Assembly: GCA_046590575.1 (NCBI GenBank)
Contig: JBKJUS010000172.1
Span: 1 to 49,403 of the forward strand
DNA: 49,403 bases
Reading direction: 5' to 3'
Source of the DNA: DATLNF01 sp046590575
Lineage (GTDB): Bacteria; Actinomycetota; Actinomycetes; BP-191
Numbering within the stretch: the first letter of the stretch is position 1; each line of letters starts with the position of its first letter. Positions 24,122 through 32,961 of this stretch are shown here, piece by piece. The notes below the pieces were generated by a model. That model saw only the letters and a program-made list of their open reading frames with translations. It made no database searches and was not told the origin of the DNA. A program made the position numbers and the translations under genes.

Positions 24122-25123
24122 TCAGCCGGTCCGGGCGACAACAAAGTCGGCCATGGCCTCGAGGGCTGCCCTCGGTGAGCCTGCCGGCAGGTCCGCGATC
24201 ACGGTCTTGGCTCCGTCGGCGTACCCAGCCAGGGTGTCTCGCGCTGCTGCCATGGCCGGATGGATCCGCAACAGGGCGAGGGCCTCGCCATGGAGCTCCT
24301 CGTCAGTAAGGTCGCTGACGAGGAGCTCAGCCAGCCGGTCGTCAGGGGAATCTCGCAGCGCGTAGAGGACAGGCAGGGTGCGGATCCCCTCGCGAAGATC
24401 CGTGCCGGGGGTCTTACCGGAGTCACCCGAGTCGCTGGCGATGTCGAGAAGGTCGTCGGAGAGCTGAAAGGCGATGCCGATCTGCTCGCCGTACGACGTG
24501 AGCGCGTCGACCACGGCCACCTCGGCACCGGCGAGCATCGCGCCGAATCGGCCAGAAGTCGCGATGAGCGACCCGGTCTTGTCGACGAGCACCTTCAGGT
24601 AGTGGGCGACGGGGTCCTCATCGACTCGCGGACCGACCGTCTCTCGCATCTGACCCTCGACCAGCCGGGAGAAGGTACGAGCCTGGATGCGCACCGCCTC
24701 AGGGCCCAGATCCGCCAGCAGGTCCGACGCCTTGGAGAAGAGGAAGTCCCCGGTGAGGATCGCGACCGTGTTGTCCCAACGGGAGTTGGCGCTGCGGGCG
24801 CCGCGGCGCATCGTCGCCTCGTCCATGACGTCGTCGTGGTAGAGCGTCGCGAGGTGCGTGAGCTCGACGACGACAGCGGACGGCACAACCCCCGGCGCAG
24901 CGGGGTCGCCGAACTGACTGGCCAGGACCGCGAGAAGTGGACGAAACCTCTTCCCGCCGGCGTCGACGAGATGCCGGGAGGTCTCGGTGAGCAGGGGAAA
25001 TTCACTCGATACGGTCTCGCGCAGCAGACTCTCCACTGCGTCGAGACCGCTACGCACCGCGCCTTCGAGCGCCGGGTCGTCGAAGACCACCCCGTGCACC
25101 GTGCCAGCCATCGTTGACACCAC
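24122..25123 (-). CDS. Long-chain polyprenyl diphosphate synthase (probably menaquinone side chain)
   Basis: Trans-prenyltransferase that condenses isopentenyl diphosphate onto an allylic primer. The first Asp-rich motif is D97-D98-V-M-D101 ('LYHDDVMDEATMRRG') and the second is D223-D224-L-L-D227. The fifth residue before the first motif is small (A92), the signature of enzymes making long (C30 or more) chains. 333 residues from GTG 25123; ATG 25111 is an alternative. It lies between the two nuo operons, 4 bases after nuoN. M. tuberculosis has the related grcC1 next to menJ and htpX. Confidence 0.93.
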   Translation of the reverse strand: MVSTMAGTVHGVVFDDPALEGAVRSGLDAVESLLRETVSSEFPLLTETSRHLVDAGGKRFRPLLAVLASQFGDPAAPGVVPSAVVVELTHLATLYHDDVMDEATMRRGARSANSRWDNTVAILTGDFLFSKASDLLADLGPEAVRIQARTFSRLVEGQMRETVGPRVDEDPVAHYLKVLVDKTGSLIATSGRFGAMLAGAEVAVVDALTSYGEQIGIAFQLSDDLLDIASDSGDSGKTPGTDLREGIRTLPVLYALRDSPDDRLAELLVSDLTDEELHGEALALLRIHPAMAAARDTLAGYADGAKTVIADLPAGSPRAALEAMADFVVARTG

Positions 25124-25126
25124 GAC

Positions 25127-26665
25127 CTAACGGATGAAGAGCGAGGCCTCGTCGGCGAGCTTGAGCACCTGACCCGGTAGCACTCCGAGGAGCACTGTGA
25201 CCGCGAGAGAGAGCCCGAGCGCTGCTGCTGTGAACAGGTTGGGTACGACGACGACCGGGCCGTCGGGGGCTGGCTCCTGGAAGAACATCAGGACGACCAC
25301 TCGGGCGTAGAAGAACGCGGCGATCGCGCTGGTCACGACGCCGACCACGACCAGCGCTGTGGCCCGGCCTTCTACAGCGGCCTCGAACACCGTCAGCTTC
25401 GCGATGAATCCGCTGGTCAGCGGGATGCCGGCGAGGGCGAACAGGAAGGTGGCGAAGGTCGCGGCCACGACAGGTGAGCGTTTGCCCAGCCCCTGCCACT
25501 GGGAGAGGTGGGTCGCCTCCCCGTTCTGGTCACGTACCAACGTGACGATGCCGAAGCTGCCGACCACCGTGAAGCCGTAGGCCAGCAGATAGAACATCAC
25601 CCCCCGCAACCCCTCGACGTTGGCCGCCGCGACGCCGGTCAGGATGAACCCAGCATGCGCGACAGAGGAGTAGGCGAGCATCCGCTTCACGTCGGTCTGG
25701 GTGACCGCCACCACCGCGCCGACCACCATCGTGAGGATGGCCGCCACCCAGATCGCCGGGCGCCAGTCCCACTGCAGCGGGCCGAAGGAGACGTACAGCA
25801 CCCGGAGCAGGGCGCCGAAGGCCGCTACCTTGGTGCCGGCCGCCATCAGGGCGGTGACCGGCGTGGGCGCGCCCTGGTAGACGTCGGGTGTCCAGGAGTG
25901 GAAGGGGACTGCGCCGACCTTGAAGAGCAGCCCCACGGCGAGCATCGCCAGCCCGGAGTAGAGGAAGGCCTGGTTGTTGTCGACCCGGCGGCTTGCCTCG
26001 GCGATGTCGGAGAGGTTGACCGACCCGGCGTAGCCGTAGAGCAGCGCCAGGCCGTACAGGAAGAAGGCCGACGAGAACGCGCCGAGCAGGAAGTACTTGA
26101 CCGCGCTCTCCTGGCTGAGCACGCGCTTGCGGCGAGCCAGCCCGCAGAGCAGGTAGAGCGGGAGCGAGAGCACCTCCAGCGCTATGAACATCACCAGGAG
26201 ATTGGTGGCAGAGACCATCAGCATCATCCCAGCGACAGCGAACATCGCCAGCGGCACGGCTTCGGTGGGCAACGACCGCTCCACGGCCGCATCCGGGTCG
26301 TCGCCGCTCCCCCGCTCGCCCAGGAGCAGCACGGATGCGGCGGCCAACAGGACGATCGTGCCCTGTAGGAATAGCGCCGGCCCGTCGAGAGCCACTGCGC
26401 CCTCGGCGACGATCTCCCCCGCACCACGGGTCGAAGGCCACAACCGCGCGATGAAGACGAGTGAGCCGAGCAGTCCGGCGAGAGCGACCGGCACCTGGAG
26501 TCCACGGCGTGTCTCGTGATCGGCGAAGGCCTCGATGAGGACACCGAGCAGAGCGACTCCAGCGACGACGAGCACCGGCGCGAGCGAACGGTAGGAGATG
26601 TCCGGCGCCGGAATGTCCTCTCGCACCTGCGCGAGCGCGGCGGCCGATGCGGCGTACGCGCTCAT
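25127..26665 (-). CDS. nuoN: NADH-quinone oxidoreductase subunit N, 14-gene operon
   Basis: 512-residue antiporter-like subunit with 'VPFHSWTPDVYQGAPTPVTA' and 'DVKRMLAYSSVAHAGFILTG' in the channel region. Its N-terminal 35 residues are longer than usual. ATGA overlap with nuoM couples translation. It closes the 14-gene operon and is directly followed by the prenyl synthase. Confidence 0.95.
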   Translation of the reverse strand: MSAYAASAAALAQVREDIPAPDISYRSLAPVLVVAGVALLGVLIEAFADHETRRGLQVPVALAGLLGSLVFIARLWPSTRGAGEIVAEGAVALDGPALFLQGTIVLLAAASVLLLGERGSGDDPDAAVERSLPTEAVPLAMFAVAGMMLMVSATNLLVMFIALEVLSLPLYLLCGLARRKRVLSQESAVKYFLLGAFSSAFFLYGLALLYGYAGSVNLSDIAEASRRVDNNQAFLYSGLAMLAVGLLFKVGAVPFHSWTPDVYQGAPTPVTALMAAGTKVAAFGALLRVLYVSFGPLQWDWRPAIWVAAILTMVVGAVVAVTQTDVKRMLAYSSVAHAGFILTGVAAANVEGLRGVMFYLLAYGFTVVGSFGIVTLVRDQNGEATHLSQWQGLGKRSPVVAATFATFLFALAGIPLTSGFIAKLTVFEAAVEGRATALVVVGVVTSAIAAFFYARVVVLMFFQEPAPDGPVVVVPNLFTAAALGLSLAVTVLLGVLPGQVLKLADEASLFIR

Positions 26666-28212
26666 TTCTCACTCCCCAGCTCGAACCCGGCTTCGAAACC
26701 GGCGTCCTTGACCGTCGGTGCTGGGTCGGTCTCGCCGACCCGCTCGAGCACGGCCTCGACGCTCGGCGTGATGATGTCGAGCACCGGCTTCGGATAGACC
26801 CCGAGCGCGATGATCATCACGATCATCGGCGCGATGACGACCCGCTCTCGCAGGCTCAGGTCGACGAGATGACGGTTGGCCTCGATCGTGATCGGCCCCT
26901 GCATCGTCCGCTGGTAGGCGATCAGCACGTAAAGGGCTGCCAGCACAATGCCCAAAGTCGCGAGCACGCCGAGTGTCTTGGTGCGGCTGAACGTCCCGAC
27001 CAGGACGAGGAACTCGCTGACGAAACCGTTGAGCCCCGGCAGGGCGAGGCTGGACAGGCCGGCGACGAGGAACGCGCCTGCGAGCACCGGCATCTTCTTG
27101 GCCACACCGCCGTACTCGCTGATCAGCCGAGTGTGGCGGCGGTCGTAGAGGAAGCCGATGATCAGGAAGAGGGCGCCGGTGGAGATGCCGTGGTTGACCA
27201 TGTAGAGAACGCCGCCGACCTGGCTCTGGGTCGTGAAGGCGAAGGTGCCCAGCACGATGAAGCCAAGGTGGGCGATCGAGGTGTAGGCCACCAGCCGTTT
27301 GATGTCCTTCTGCACCATGGCGACCAGTGCGCCGTACAGGATGCCGATGACGCCGAGGACCATGACGTAAGGCGCGAAGTCACGCGACGCGTCGGGAAAG
27401 AGCGGCAGGGAGTAGCGCAAGAAGCCGAACGTGCCCATCTTCAGGAGAACGCCGGCCAGCAGCACCGAGCCGGCCGTCGGCGCTTCGGTGTGCGCATCCG
27501 GCAGCCAGGTGTGGAACGGGAAGATCGGCACCTTGACGGCAAAGGCGACGAAGAATCCCAGGAACATCGCCTTCTGCACGCCGTCGGAGATCTTGAGGTC
27601 GAGCAGCAGCTCGTAGTCGAAGGTTCCGGTGCCGAACTGCTGCCGCGAGAGGAAGTAAAGCCCCAGGATCGCGACGAACATCAGCAGACCGGCGAAGAGG
27701 GTGTAGAGGAAGAACTTCACTGCCGCGTAAACGCGGCGCTCACCGCCAAATGACCCGATGAGGAAGTACATCGGGACGAGCATCGCCTCGAAAAAGACGT
27801 AGAACAGGATGAGGTCGAGCGCCGCGAAGACGCCGACCATCGCCGTCTCCAACGCCAGGATCAGCCCGAGATAGCTACGCACCCGGTCGACCTGGTGCCA
27901 TGACGCGAGGATCACGATCGGCACGAGGAAGGTGCTGAGCGCGACGAGCACGAGGCTGATGCCGTCGACTCCGACCTTGTAACTGATGCCGAGTTGCGCG
28001 ATCCACTGGTGGCTCTCGACCAGCTGGAAGCCCGCCTCGCCGACTTCGAAGTCACTGATCAGACCTACGGTGAGGGCGAGAGCGAGCAGCGAGAATCCCA
28101 GCGCCACCTTCTTGGCCAGATCGTCCTGACCTCTGGGCACCGCGGCCACGCCGAGCACCCCGAGCAGCGGGACGAGCCCGATCGCGGTGAGCCAGGGGAT
28201 GTCGGAGAGCAC
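26662..28212 (-). CDS. nuoM: NADH-quinone oxidoreductase subunit M, 14-gene operon
   Basis: 516 residues. Pump motifs: 'FYVFFEAMLVPMYFLIGSFG' (helix 5 Glu), 'VKVPIFPFHTWLPDAHTEAP' and 'KDIKRLVAYTSIAHLGFIVL'. It starts one base after the nuoL stop codon. The complete set of channel residues supports a working proton pump. Confidence 0.96.
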   Translation of the reverse strand: MLSDIPWLTAIGLVPLLGVLGVAAVPRGQDDLAKKVALGFSLLALALTVGLISDFEVGEAGFQLVESHQWIAQLGISYKVGVDGISLVLVALSTFLVPIVILASWHQVDRVRSYLGLILALETAMVGVFAALDLILFYVFFEAMLVPMYFLIGSFGGERRVYAAVKFFLYTLFAGLLMFVAILGLYFLSRQQFGTGTFDYELLLDLKISDGVQKAMFLGFFVAFAVKVPIFPFHTWLPDAHTEAPTAGSVLLAGVLLKMGTFGFLRYSLPLFPDASRDFAPYVMVLGVIGILYGALVAMVQKDIKRLVAYTSIAHLGFIVLGTFAFTTQSQVGGVLYMVNHGISTGALFLIIGFLYDRRHTRLISEYGGVAKKMPVLAGAFLVAGLSSLALPGLNGFVSEFLVLVGTFSRTKTLGVLATLGIVLAALYVLIAYQRTMQGPITIEANRHLVDLSLRERVVIAPMIVMIIALGVYPKPVLDIITPSVEAVLERVGETDPAPTVKDAGFEAGFELGSEK

Positions 28213-28213
28213 G

Positions 28214-30154
28214 TCAGGTCCTCACGAGGAGCAGGGCGCCGAGCAGGATGGCCGCCCCGCCGAGCATGCCGAGGGCGTACGAGCGGACGTAGCCGGTCTG
28301 CACCCGGCGCAGCCGACCGGATGTTCCCCCGATGAGGGCCGCCAGACCGTTGACCGCGCCATCGATGCCGCGACCGTCGACGAAGACGAGAGCCCTGGCG
28401 AGGTATTGGCCAGGTCGCATGAACACCGACTCGTAGACCGTGTCGAAGTAAAGCTTCTTGCGCGCCCAGGTCACCGGTGCGGGGACGTCCACCGGTGGCG
28501 TCGAGGCGACCGGGCGGGCCAGGTAGCGGCTCCAGGCGAGGGCGACGCCGGACGCCACCACCACCAGCGTGATGAGGGTCAGCCCCCACGAGGGGATGGC
28601 GCTCGCGTGTCCGCCTGGCTCCGACTCGCCGAAAACCGGCCGGAGGAAGCCGGCGATCCAACCGCTCTTCGTGAGGTTCAGCGCTGCACCGCTGATCACC
28701 GACAGAATCGCCAGGACGACGAGTGGCGCGGTCATGGACGGCGGGGACTCGTGCGGGTGCACGTCCGGAGCCACACGCGACGCTCCGAAGAAGGTCATGA
28801 AGACAAGCCTCGACATGTAGAACGCCGTGATGCCGGCGCCGAGCAGGGCGAGCAGCCAGAGGCCGTACCGACCTTCCTCGAAGGCCACCTCGAGGATCTG
28901 GTCTTTGGAGAAGAAGCCAGCGAAGGGCGGTACGCCGATGATCGCCAGCCACCCGACTAGAAACGTCACCGCGGTCACCGGCATCGCGACGCGCAGCGCA
29001 CCCATGCGCCGCATGTCGGTCTCGTCGTGCACGCCGTGCATCACCGAGCCGGCACCCATGAACATCAATGCCTTGAAGAAGCCGTGGGTCAGCAGGTGGA
29101 AGATGCCCAGTGCATAGCCGGCCGGACCTAGGCCGACACCGAGAAACATGTAGCCGATCTGGCTGATCGTCGAGTACGCCAGGACTTTCTTGATGTCGTC
29201 CTGGACGCAGGCGATGACACCGCCGACGAGGATCGTGACCACGCCGATCCAGGCCACGACATCGAGCGCGACCGGGGACGCCTCGAAAAGCGGATGGGCG
29301 CGCGCGACGAGATAGACGCCCGCAGTCACCATGGTGGCCGCGTGGATCAGGGCGCTCGCCGGTGTCGGCCCCTCCATCGCGTCCGGCAGCCAGACGTGCA
29401 GCGGAACCTGTGCGCTCTTGCTGCAGGCACCGAGCGTCATCAGCAGGCAGATCGCCGTGACCGTGCCGGTGGCCGCGAGGTCCGCCTGCGGGAAGACCTC
29501 GGCGAAGGCGACAGTGCCAAAGGTCGAGAAGAGGAGCATCACGGCGATGCCCAGGCCGACGTCGCCGACCCGATTGACGATGAATGCCTTCTTCGCCGCC
29601 GTCGCCGCAGCCGGCTTGTCGGACCAGAAGGAGATGAGTAGGTAGGACGACAGGCCCACCATCTCCCAGCCGACGTAGAGCACCAGGAAGCCGCTGGCCA
29701 GAACGAGCAGCATCATGGAGGCGAGGAAGAGGTTGAGGTAGGCGAAGAACCGTCGACGGTCCGAGTCGTGAGCCAGGTAGCCGACGGAGTAGATGTGCAC
29801 CAGGGTGCCCACCCCGGTGATGAGCAGGAGAAAGATCCCGGAGAGCGGATCGAGGAGCAGATCCAGGTCGACCGTGAACCGCCCCACGGGGACGTAGGAG
29901 TAGAGCTCCCGCAGGACGGCGCGCTGCTCCCCCGGCAGCGTCGTGAGTCGAGCGAAACTGGCGACCGAGAGCGCGAACGTCACCGCAGAGATGCCGGTGG
30001 CGAGCAGGTGACCCCACGGGTCGGTACGCCGTCCACCGAGCAGCAGGACTGCAGCGCCCATCAGCGGGAGGGCGAGCAGCAGCCACAACAGCTCATGCAC
30101 CCCGGTCGCCGATGTCGGCTCGAGGAGGGCGAGGGTAGCCACGGGACCTACCAC
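28214..30154 (-). CDS. nuoL: NADH-quinone oxidoreductase subunit L, 14-gene operon
   Basis: 646 residues, typical length, with the C-terminal lateral helix region. Pump motifs: 'LYVGWEMVGLSSYLLISFWS', 'KSAQVPLHVWLPDAMEGPTP' and 'DDIKKVLAYSTISQIGYMFL'. It overlaps the nuoK end by 7 bases. The sequence differs clearly from the second-cluster NuoL, although both keep the same key residues. Confidence 0.96.
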   Translation of the reverse strand: MVGPVATLALLEPTSATGVHELLWLLLALPLMGAAVLLLGGRRTDPWGHLLATGISAVTFALSVASFARLTTLPGEQRAVLRELYSYVPVGRFTVDLDLLLDPLSGIFLLLITGVGTLVHIYSVGYLAHDSDRRRFFAYLNLFLASMMLLVLASGFLVLYVGWEMVGLSSYLLISFWSDKPAAATAAKKAFIVNRVGDVGLGIAVMLLFSTFGTVAFAEVFPQADLAATGTVTAICLLMTLGACSKSAQVPLHVWLPDAMEGPTPASALIHAATMVTAGVYLVARAHPLFEASPVALDVVAWIGVVTILVGGVIACVQDDIKKVLAYSTISQIGYMFLGVGLGPAGYALGIFHLLTHGFFKALMFMGAGSVMHGVHDETDMRRMGALRVAMPVTAVTFLVGWLAIIGVPPFAGFFSKDQILEVAFEEGRYGLWLLALLGAGITAFYMSRLVFMTFFGASRVAPDVHPHESPPSMTAPLVVLAILSVISGAALNLTKSGWIAGFLRPVFGESEPGGHASAIPSWGLTLITLVVVASGVALAWSRYLARPVASTPPVDVPAPVTWARKKLYFDTVYESVFMRPGQYLARALVFVDGRGIDGAVNGLAALIGGTSGRLRRVQTGYVRSYALGMLGGAAILLGALLLVRT

Positions 30155-30447
30155 TTCAGCAGGCTCGCGTCGTCGACGGAGGACGAGGAGCGGGTACGGA
30201 AGATCGTCACGATGATGGCCAGGCCGACGACCACCTCCGCCGCCGCGACAACCATGACGAAGAAGGCCATGACCTGGCCGTCAAGCGTGCCATTGACCCG
30301 CGAGAAGGTGACCAAAGTGAGGTTGACGGCGTTGAGCATGAGCTCGATGCACATGAAGACCACGATCGCGTTGCGGCGGATCAGTACGCCGAGCGCCCCG
30401 ATGGAAAAGAGCGCGGCACTGAGAACGAGGTAGTAGCCCGGGTTCAC
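30148..30447 (-). CDS. nuoK: NADH-quinone oxidoreductase subunit K, 14-gene operon
   Basis: 99 residues, the standard size, three helices. Conserved membrane glutamates are in 'VVFMCIELMLNAVNLTLVTF' and 'AFFVMVVAAAEVVVGLAIIV'. GTG start overlaps the nuoJ stop (GTGA). Confidence 0.96.
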   Translation of the reverse strand: MNPGYYLVLSAALFSIGALGVLIRRNAIVVFMCIELMLNAVNLTLVTFSRVNGTLDGQVMAFFVMVVAAAEVVVGLAIIVTIFRTRSSSSVDDASLLKW

Positions 30448-31193
30448 GCGGAGCCTCCCGAGCCGATGGGCTCGCCGAAGTCAGCCGGCCCACCCGCGAC
30501 CGGACTGCCGGCGAGCGTCGGCGCCTCGTCGGTGTCCGGGGTGCCGGCGTAGACACCCGGAGCAGGCAACGGGGTGGGGTGCTGCCCGGCGAAGCGGGCG
30601 ATCGACTGCTCGCGCTGCGACGGTCGGCGGATCGCCTCCTTGTGCGCGAGCACCATGGCCCCGATGGCCGCGACGATGAGCAATGCGCTCGTCAGCTCGA
30701 AGGCGAGGACGTAGTCGGTGAACAGGAGCTTGGCGATGCCGAATACGTTGCCCTCCGAGTTGGCGTCGGCAAGGCCGAGCTCCGGCTGGTCGAGCACTGA
30801 ACGCCCGAACCCACCGACGAGCAGCCCGGCAAACCCTAGAGACACCACCAACGCGGCGATCCGCTGTCCGCGAATCGTCTCGATCAGCGAGTCGCTCCGG
30901 TCCACTCCGACGAGCATCAGGACGAAGAGGAACAGAACCATGATCGCGCCGGTGTAGACGATGACCTGAACGGCGGCGAGGAACGGTGCATCCTGCGCGA
31001 CGTAGAAGACCGCGAGACAGAAGAAGTCGACCACGAGCCACAGCGCCGCGTGCACGGCGTTGCGGCTCAGAACCATGAGCACGGCACTGCCAAGAGCAAT
31101 CGGCGCCAGGATCCAGAAGAGCACCTGCTCAGCGGTGCCGCCACCAGCGGCCGTGCCCTGCTGGGCAGCCTGGGCGAGGACGGAGATGTCCAC
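30444..31193 (-). CDS. nuoJ: NADH-quinone oxidoreductase subunit J, 14-gene operon, with Pro/Gly-rich tail
   Basis: 249 residues: five membrane helices up to about residue 185 ('RNAVHAALWLVVDFFCLAVF', 'FLAAVQVIVYTGAIMVLFLF'). A polar tail of about 65 residues rich in Pro, Gly and Ala follows. Similar tails are seen in other actinobacterial NuoJ proteins. The GTG start directly follows the nuoI TAG stop. Confidence 0.95.
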   Translation of the reverse strand: MDISVLAQAAQQGTAAGGGTAEQVLFWILAPIALGSAVLMVLSRNAVHAALWLVVDFFCLAVFYVAQDAPFLAAVQVIVYTGAIMVLFLFVLMLVGVDRSDSLIETIRGQRIAALVVSLGFAGLLVGGFGRSVLDQPELGLADANSEGNVFGIAKLLFTDYVLAFELTSALLIVAAIGAMVLAHKEAIRRPSQREQSIARFAGQHPTPLPAPGVYAGTPDTDEAPTLAGSPVAGGPADFGEPIGSGGSA

Positions 31194-31787
31194 CTAGCCG
31201 CCCTGCCGATCTGCCCGCGTCGCCAGCATCGCCGTGAGGTTGATGTCCTGGGGGTCCCGGTCATCCTGCATAGCCAGGTTGAGGCTGGATGCTGGGTCGA
31301 GCACAGTGCCGCGGTAGTAGTCCTTGACATCGTCCAGGCGCATCGGGTGCGGCGGAGCCTCCATCCCGTCGACGAGCGGAGCGAGCAGTCGGTCCTTGTC
31401 GAAGATGAGCTCGTCGCGGCTGTCGTCGGCGAGCTCGTACTCGTTGGTCATCGTCAAAGCGCGCGTCGGGCAGGCCTCGATGCACAGGCCGCAGAGGATG
31501 CAGCGCAGATAGTTGATCTGGTAGACGACGCCGTAGCGCTCCCCCGGCGAGAACCGTTGCTCGTCGGTGTTGTCCGCGCCTTCGACGAGGATCGCGTCCG
31601 CCGGGCACGCCCAGGCACAGAGCTCGCACCCCACGCACTTCTCCAGGCCGTCCGGGTGCCGGTTCAGCACATGACGCCCGTGGAAGCGTGGCTGGGTCGG
31701 GCGCTTGTCCTCCGGGTACTGAACGGTGTTCACCTTTTTGAACATCGTGGCGAAGGTGAGCCCGAAGCCCTTGACCGAGTCAAACAC
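31194..31787 (-). CDS. nuoI: NADH-quinone oxidoreductase subunit I, 14-gene operon
   Basis: 197 residues with two [4Fe-4S] sites: 'CVGCELCAWACPADAI' and 'CILCGLCIEACPTRAL'. The C-terminal stretch after 'MTNEYELADDSRDELI' is the typical actinobacterial form, with no repeat-bearing tail. GTG at 31787 overlaps the nuoH end by 8 bases. It passes electrons from NuoG to NuoB. Confidence 0.96.
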   Translation of the reverse strand: MFDSVKGFGLTFATMFKKVNTVQYPEDKRPTQPRFHGRHVLNRHPDGLEKCVGCELCAWACPADAILVEGADNTDEQRFSPGERYGVVYQINYLRCILCGLCIEACPTRALTMTNEYELADDSRDELIFDKDRLLAPLVDGMEAPPHPMRLDDVKDYYRGTVLDPASSLNLAMQDDRDPQDINLTAMLATRADRQGG

Positions 31788-32961
31788 GGGTGGGCTCCTC
31801 GTCAGATTTGCCGGCAGGCCAGAACAACAGCGCAGCGACGACGATGGCGACCGCGATCAGGCCGTAGCGGAAGAGATCGTTGTTGCCGTCGACGGACTCA
31901 TTGCTCTCGCGGACGATCGTGCGGGCGGTTGCCACGATCATCAGCCAGCCGAGACTGAACGGCACGAGAACCTTCCAGCCGAGCTGCATGAATTGGTCGT
32001 AGCGCAGCCGCGGCAGGGTGGCGCGCAGCCAGATGAACCCGAAGATGAACGTGATCACCTTCAGCAGGAACCAGATCACCGGGAAGATGCCGTAGTCGAG
32101 GTCGGAGATACCCGGGATCGGTGGCGGTCGCCAGCCGCCGAGGAACAGCGTGGTGGCCAGGGCGGAGACGGTGACCATGTTGATGTACTCAGCCAGGAAG
32201 AAGAGGGCGAACTTCAGGCTGGAGTACTCCGTGTGGAAGCCCGCGACGAGCTCGCTCTCCGCCTCGGGAAGGTCGAAGGGCGCGCGGTTGGTCTCGCCCA
32301 CCGCCGATATCGCGTACACGAAGAAGGACGGGAAGAGCGTGACGACGTACCACTGGTCATGCTGCTGCGCGACGATCTCCGAGGTCGACAACGAACCAGC
32401 GTAGAGGAAGACGCCGACGAGGCTGAGGCCCATCGCAACTTCGTAGCTGATGATCTGCGCCGCCGACCGAAGCGCGCCGAGCAGCGGGTAGGTAGAGCCG
32501 CTGGACCAACCTGCGAGCACGATGCCGTAGACGCCCAGCGAGCTCATCGCCAAGATGAAGAGCACGCTGACCGGGATGTCAGTGAGTTGCAGCGCGACCT
32601 CGCGGCCGCCGATCGTCACGGTGGGGCCGAAGGGGATGACCGCGAATGCCATGAAAGCCGGGATCACCGAGAGGATCGGTGCGAGCAGGTAGACCCACTT
32701 GTCGACACCGGCCGGCCGGATGTCCTCCTTGAGCGCGAGCTTGATGCCGTCGGCGAGCCCTTGTAGCACTCCCCCCGGCCCGACTCGGTTGGGCCCGAGC
32801 CGCTGCTGCATGCGCGCGACGACGCGCCGCTCGGCCCAGATCGTCAGCAGCACGGTGACCACGAGGAAGCCGAAGATCAGCACGGCCTTGACGACGCTGA
32901 TCCAGAGCGGGTCGTTGCCGAGCGAGGTCGGCACCTCCTGAGCCTGTGCGAACGAGATCAC
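31780..32961 (-). CDS. nuoH: NADH-quinone oxidoreductase subunit H, 14-gene operon
   Basis: 393 residues, eight helices plus a C-terminal extension. It has normal quinone-site features: 'MQQRLGPNRVGPGGVLQGLA' and 'NRAPFDLPEAESELVAGFHT' (E233, E235, E237 conserved). This serves as the internal reference for the altered NuoH of the second cluster. GTG start overlaps the nuoG stop (GTGA). Confidence 0.96.
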   Translation of the reverse strand: MISFAQAQEVPTSLGNDPLWISVVKAVLIFGFLVVTVLLTIWAERRVVARMQQRLGPNRVGPGGVLQGLADGIKLALKEDIRPAGVDKWVYLLAPILSVIPAFMAFAVIPFGPTVTIGGREVALQLTDIPVSVLFILAMSSLGVYGIVLAGWSSGSTYPLLGALRSAAQIISYEVAMGLSLVGVFLYAGSLSTSEIVAQQHDQWYVVTLFPSFFVYAISAVGETNRAPFDLPEAESELVAGFHTEYSSLKFALFFLAEYINMVTVSALATTLFLGGWRPPPIPGISDLDYGIFPVIWFLLKVITFIFGFIWLRATLPRLRYDQFMQLGWKVLVPFSLGWLMIVATARTIVRESNESVDGNNDLFRYGLIAVAIVVAALLFWPAGKSDEEPTRV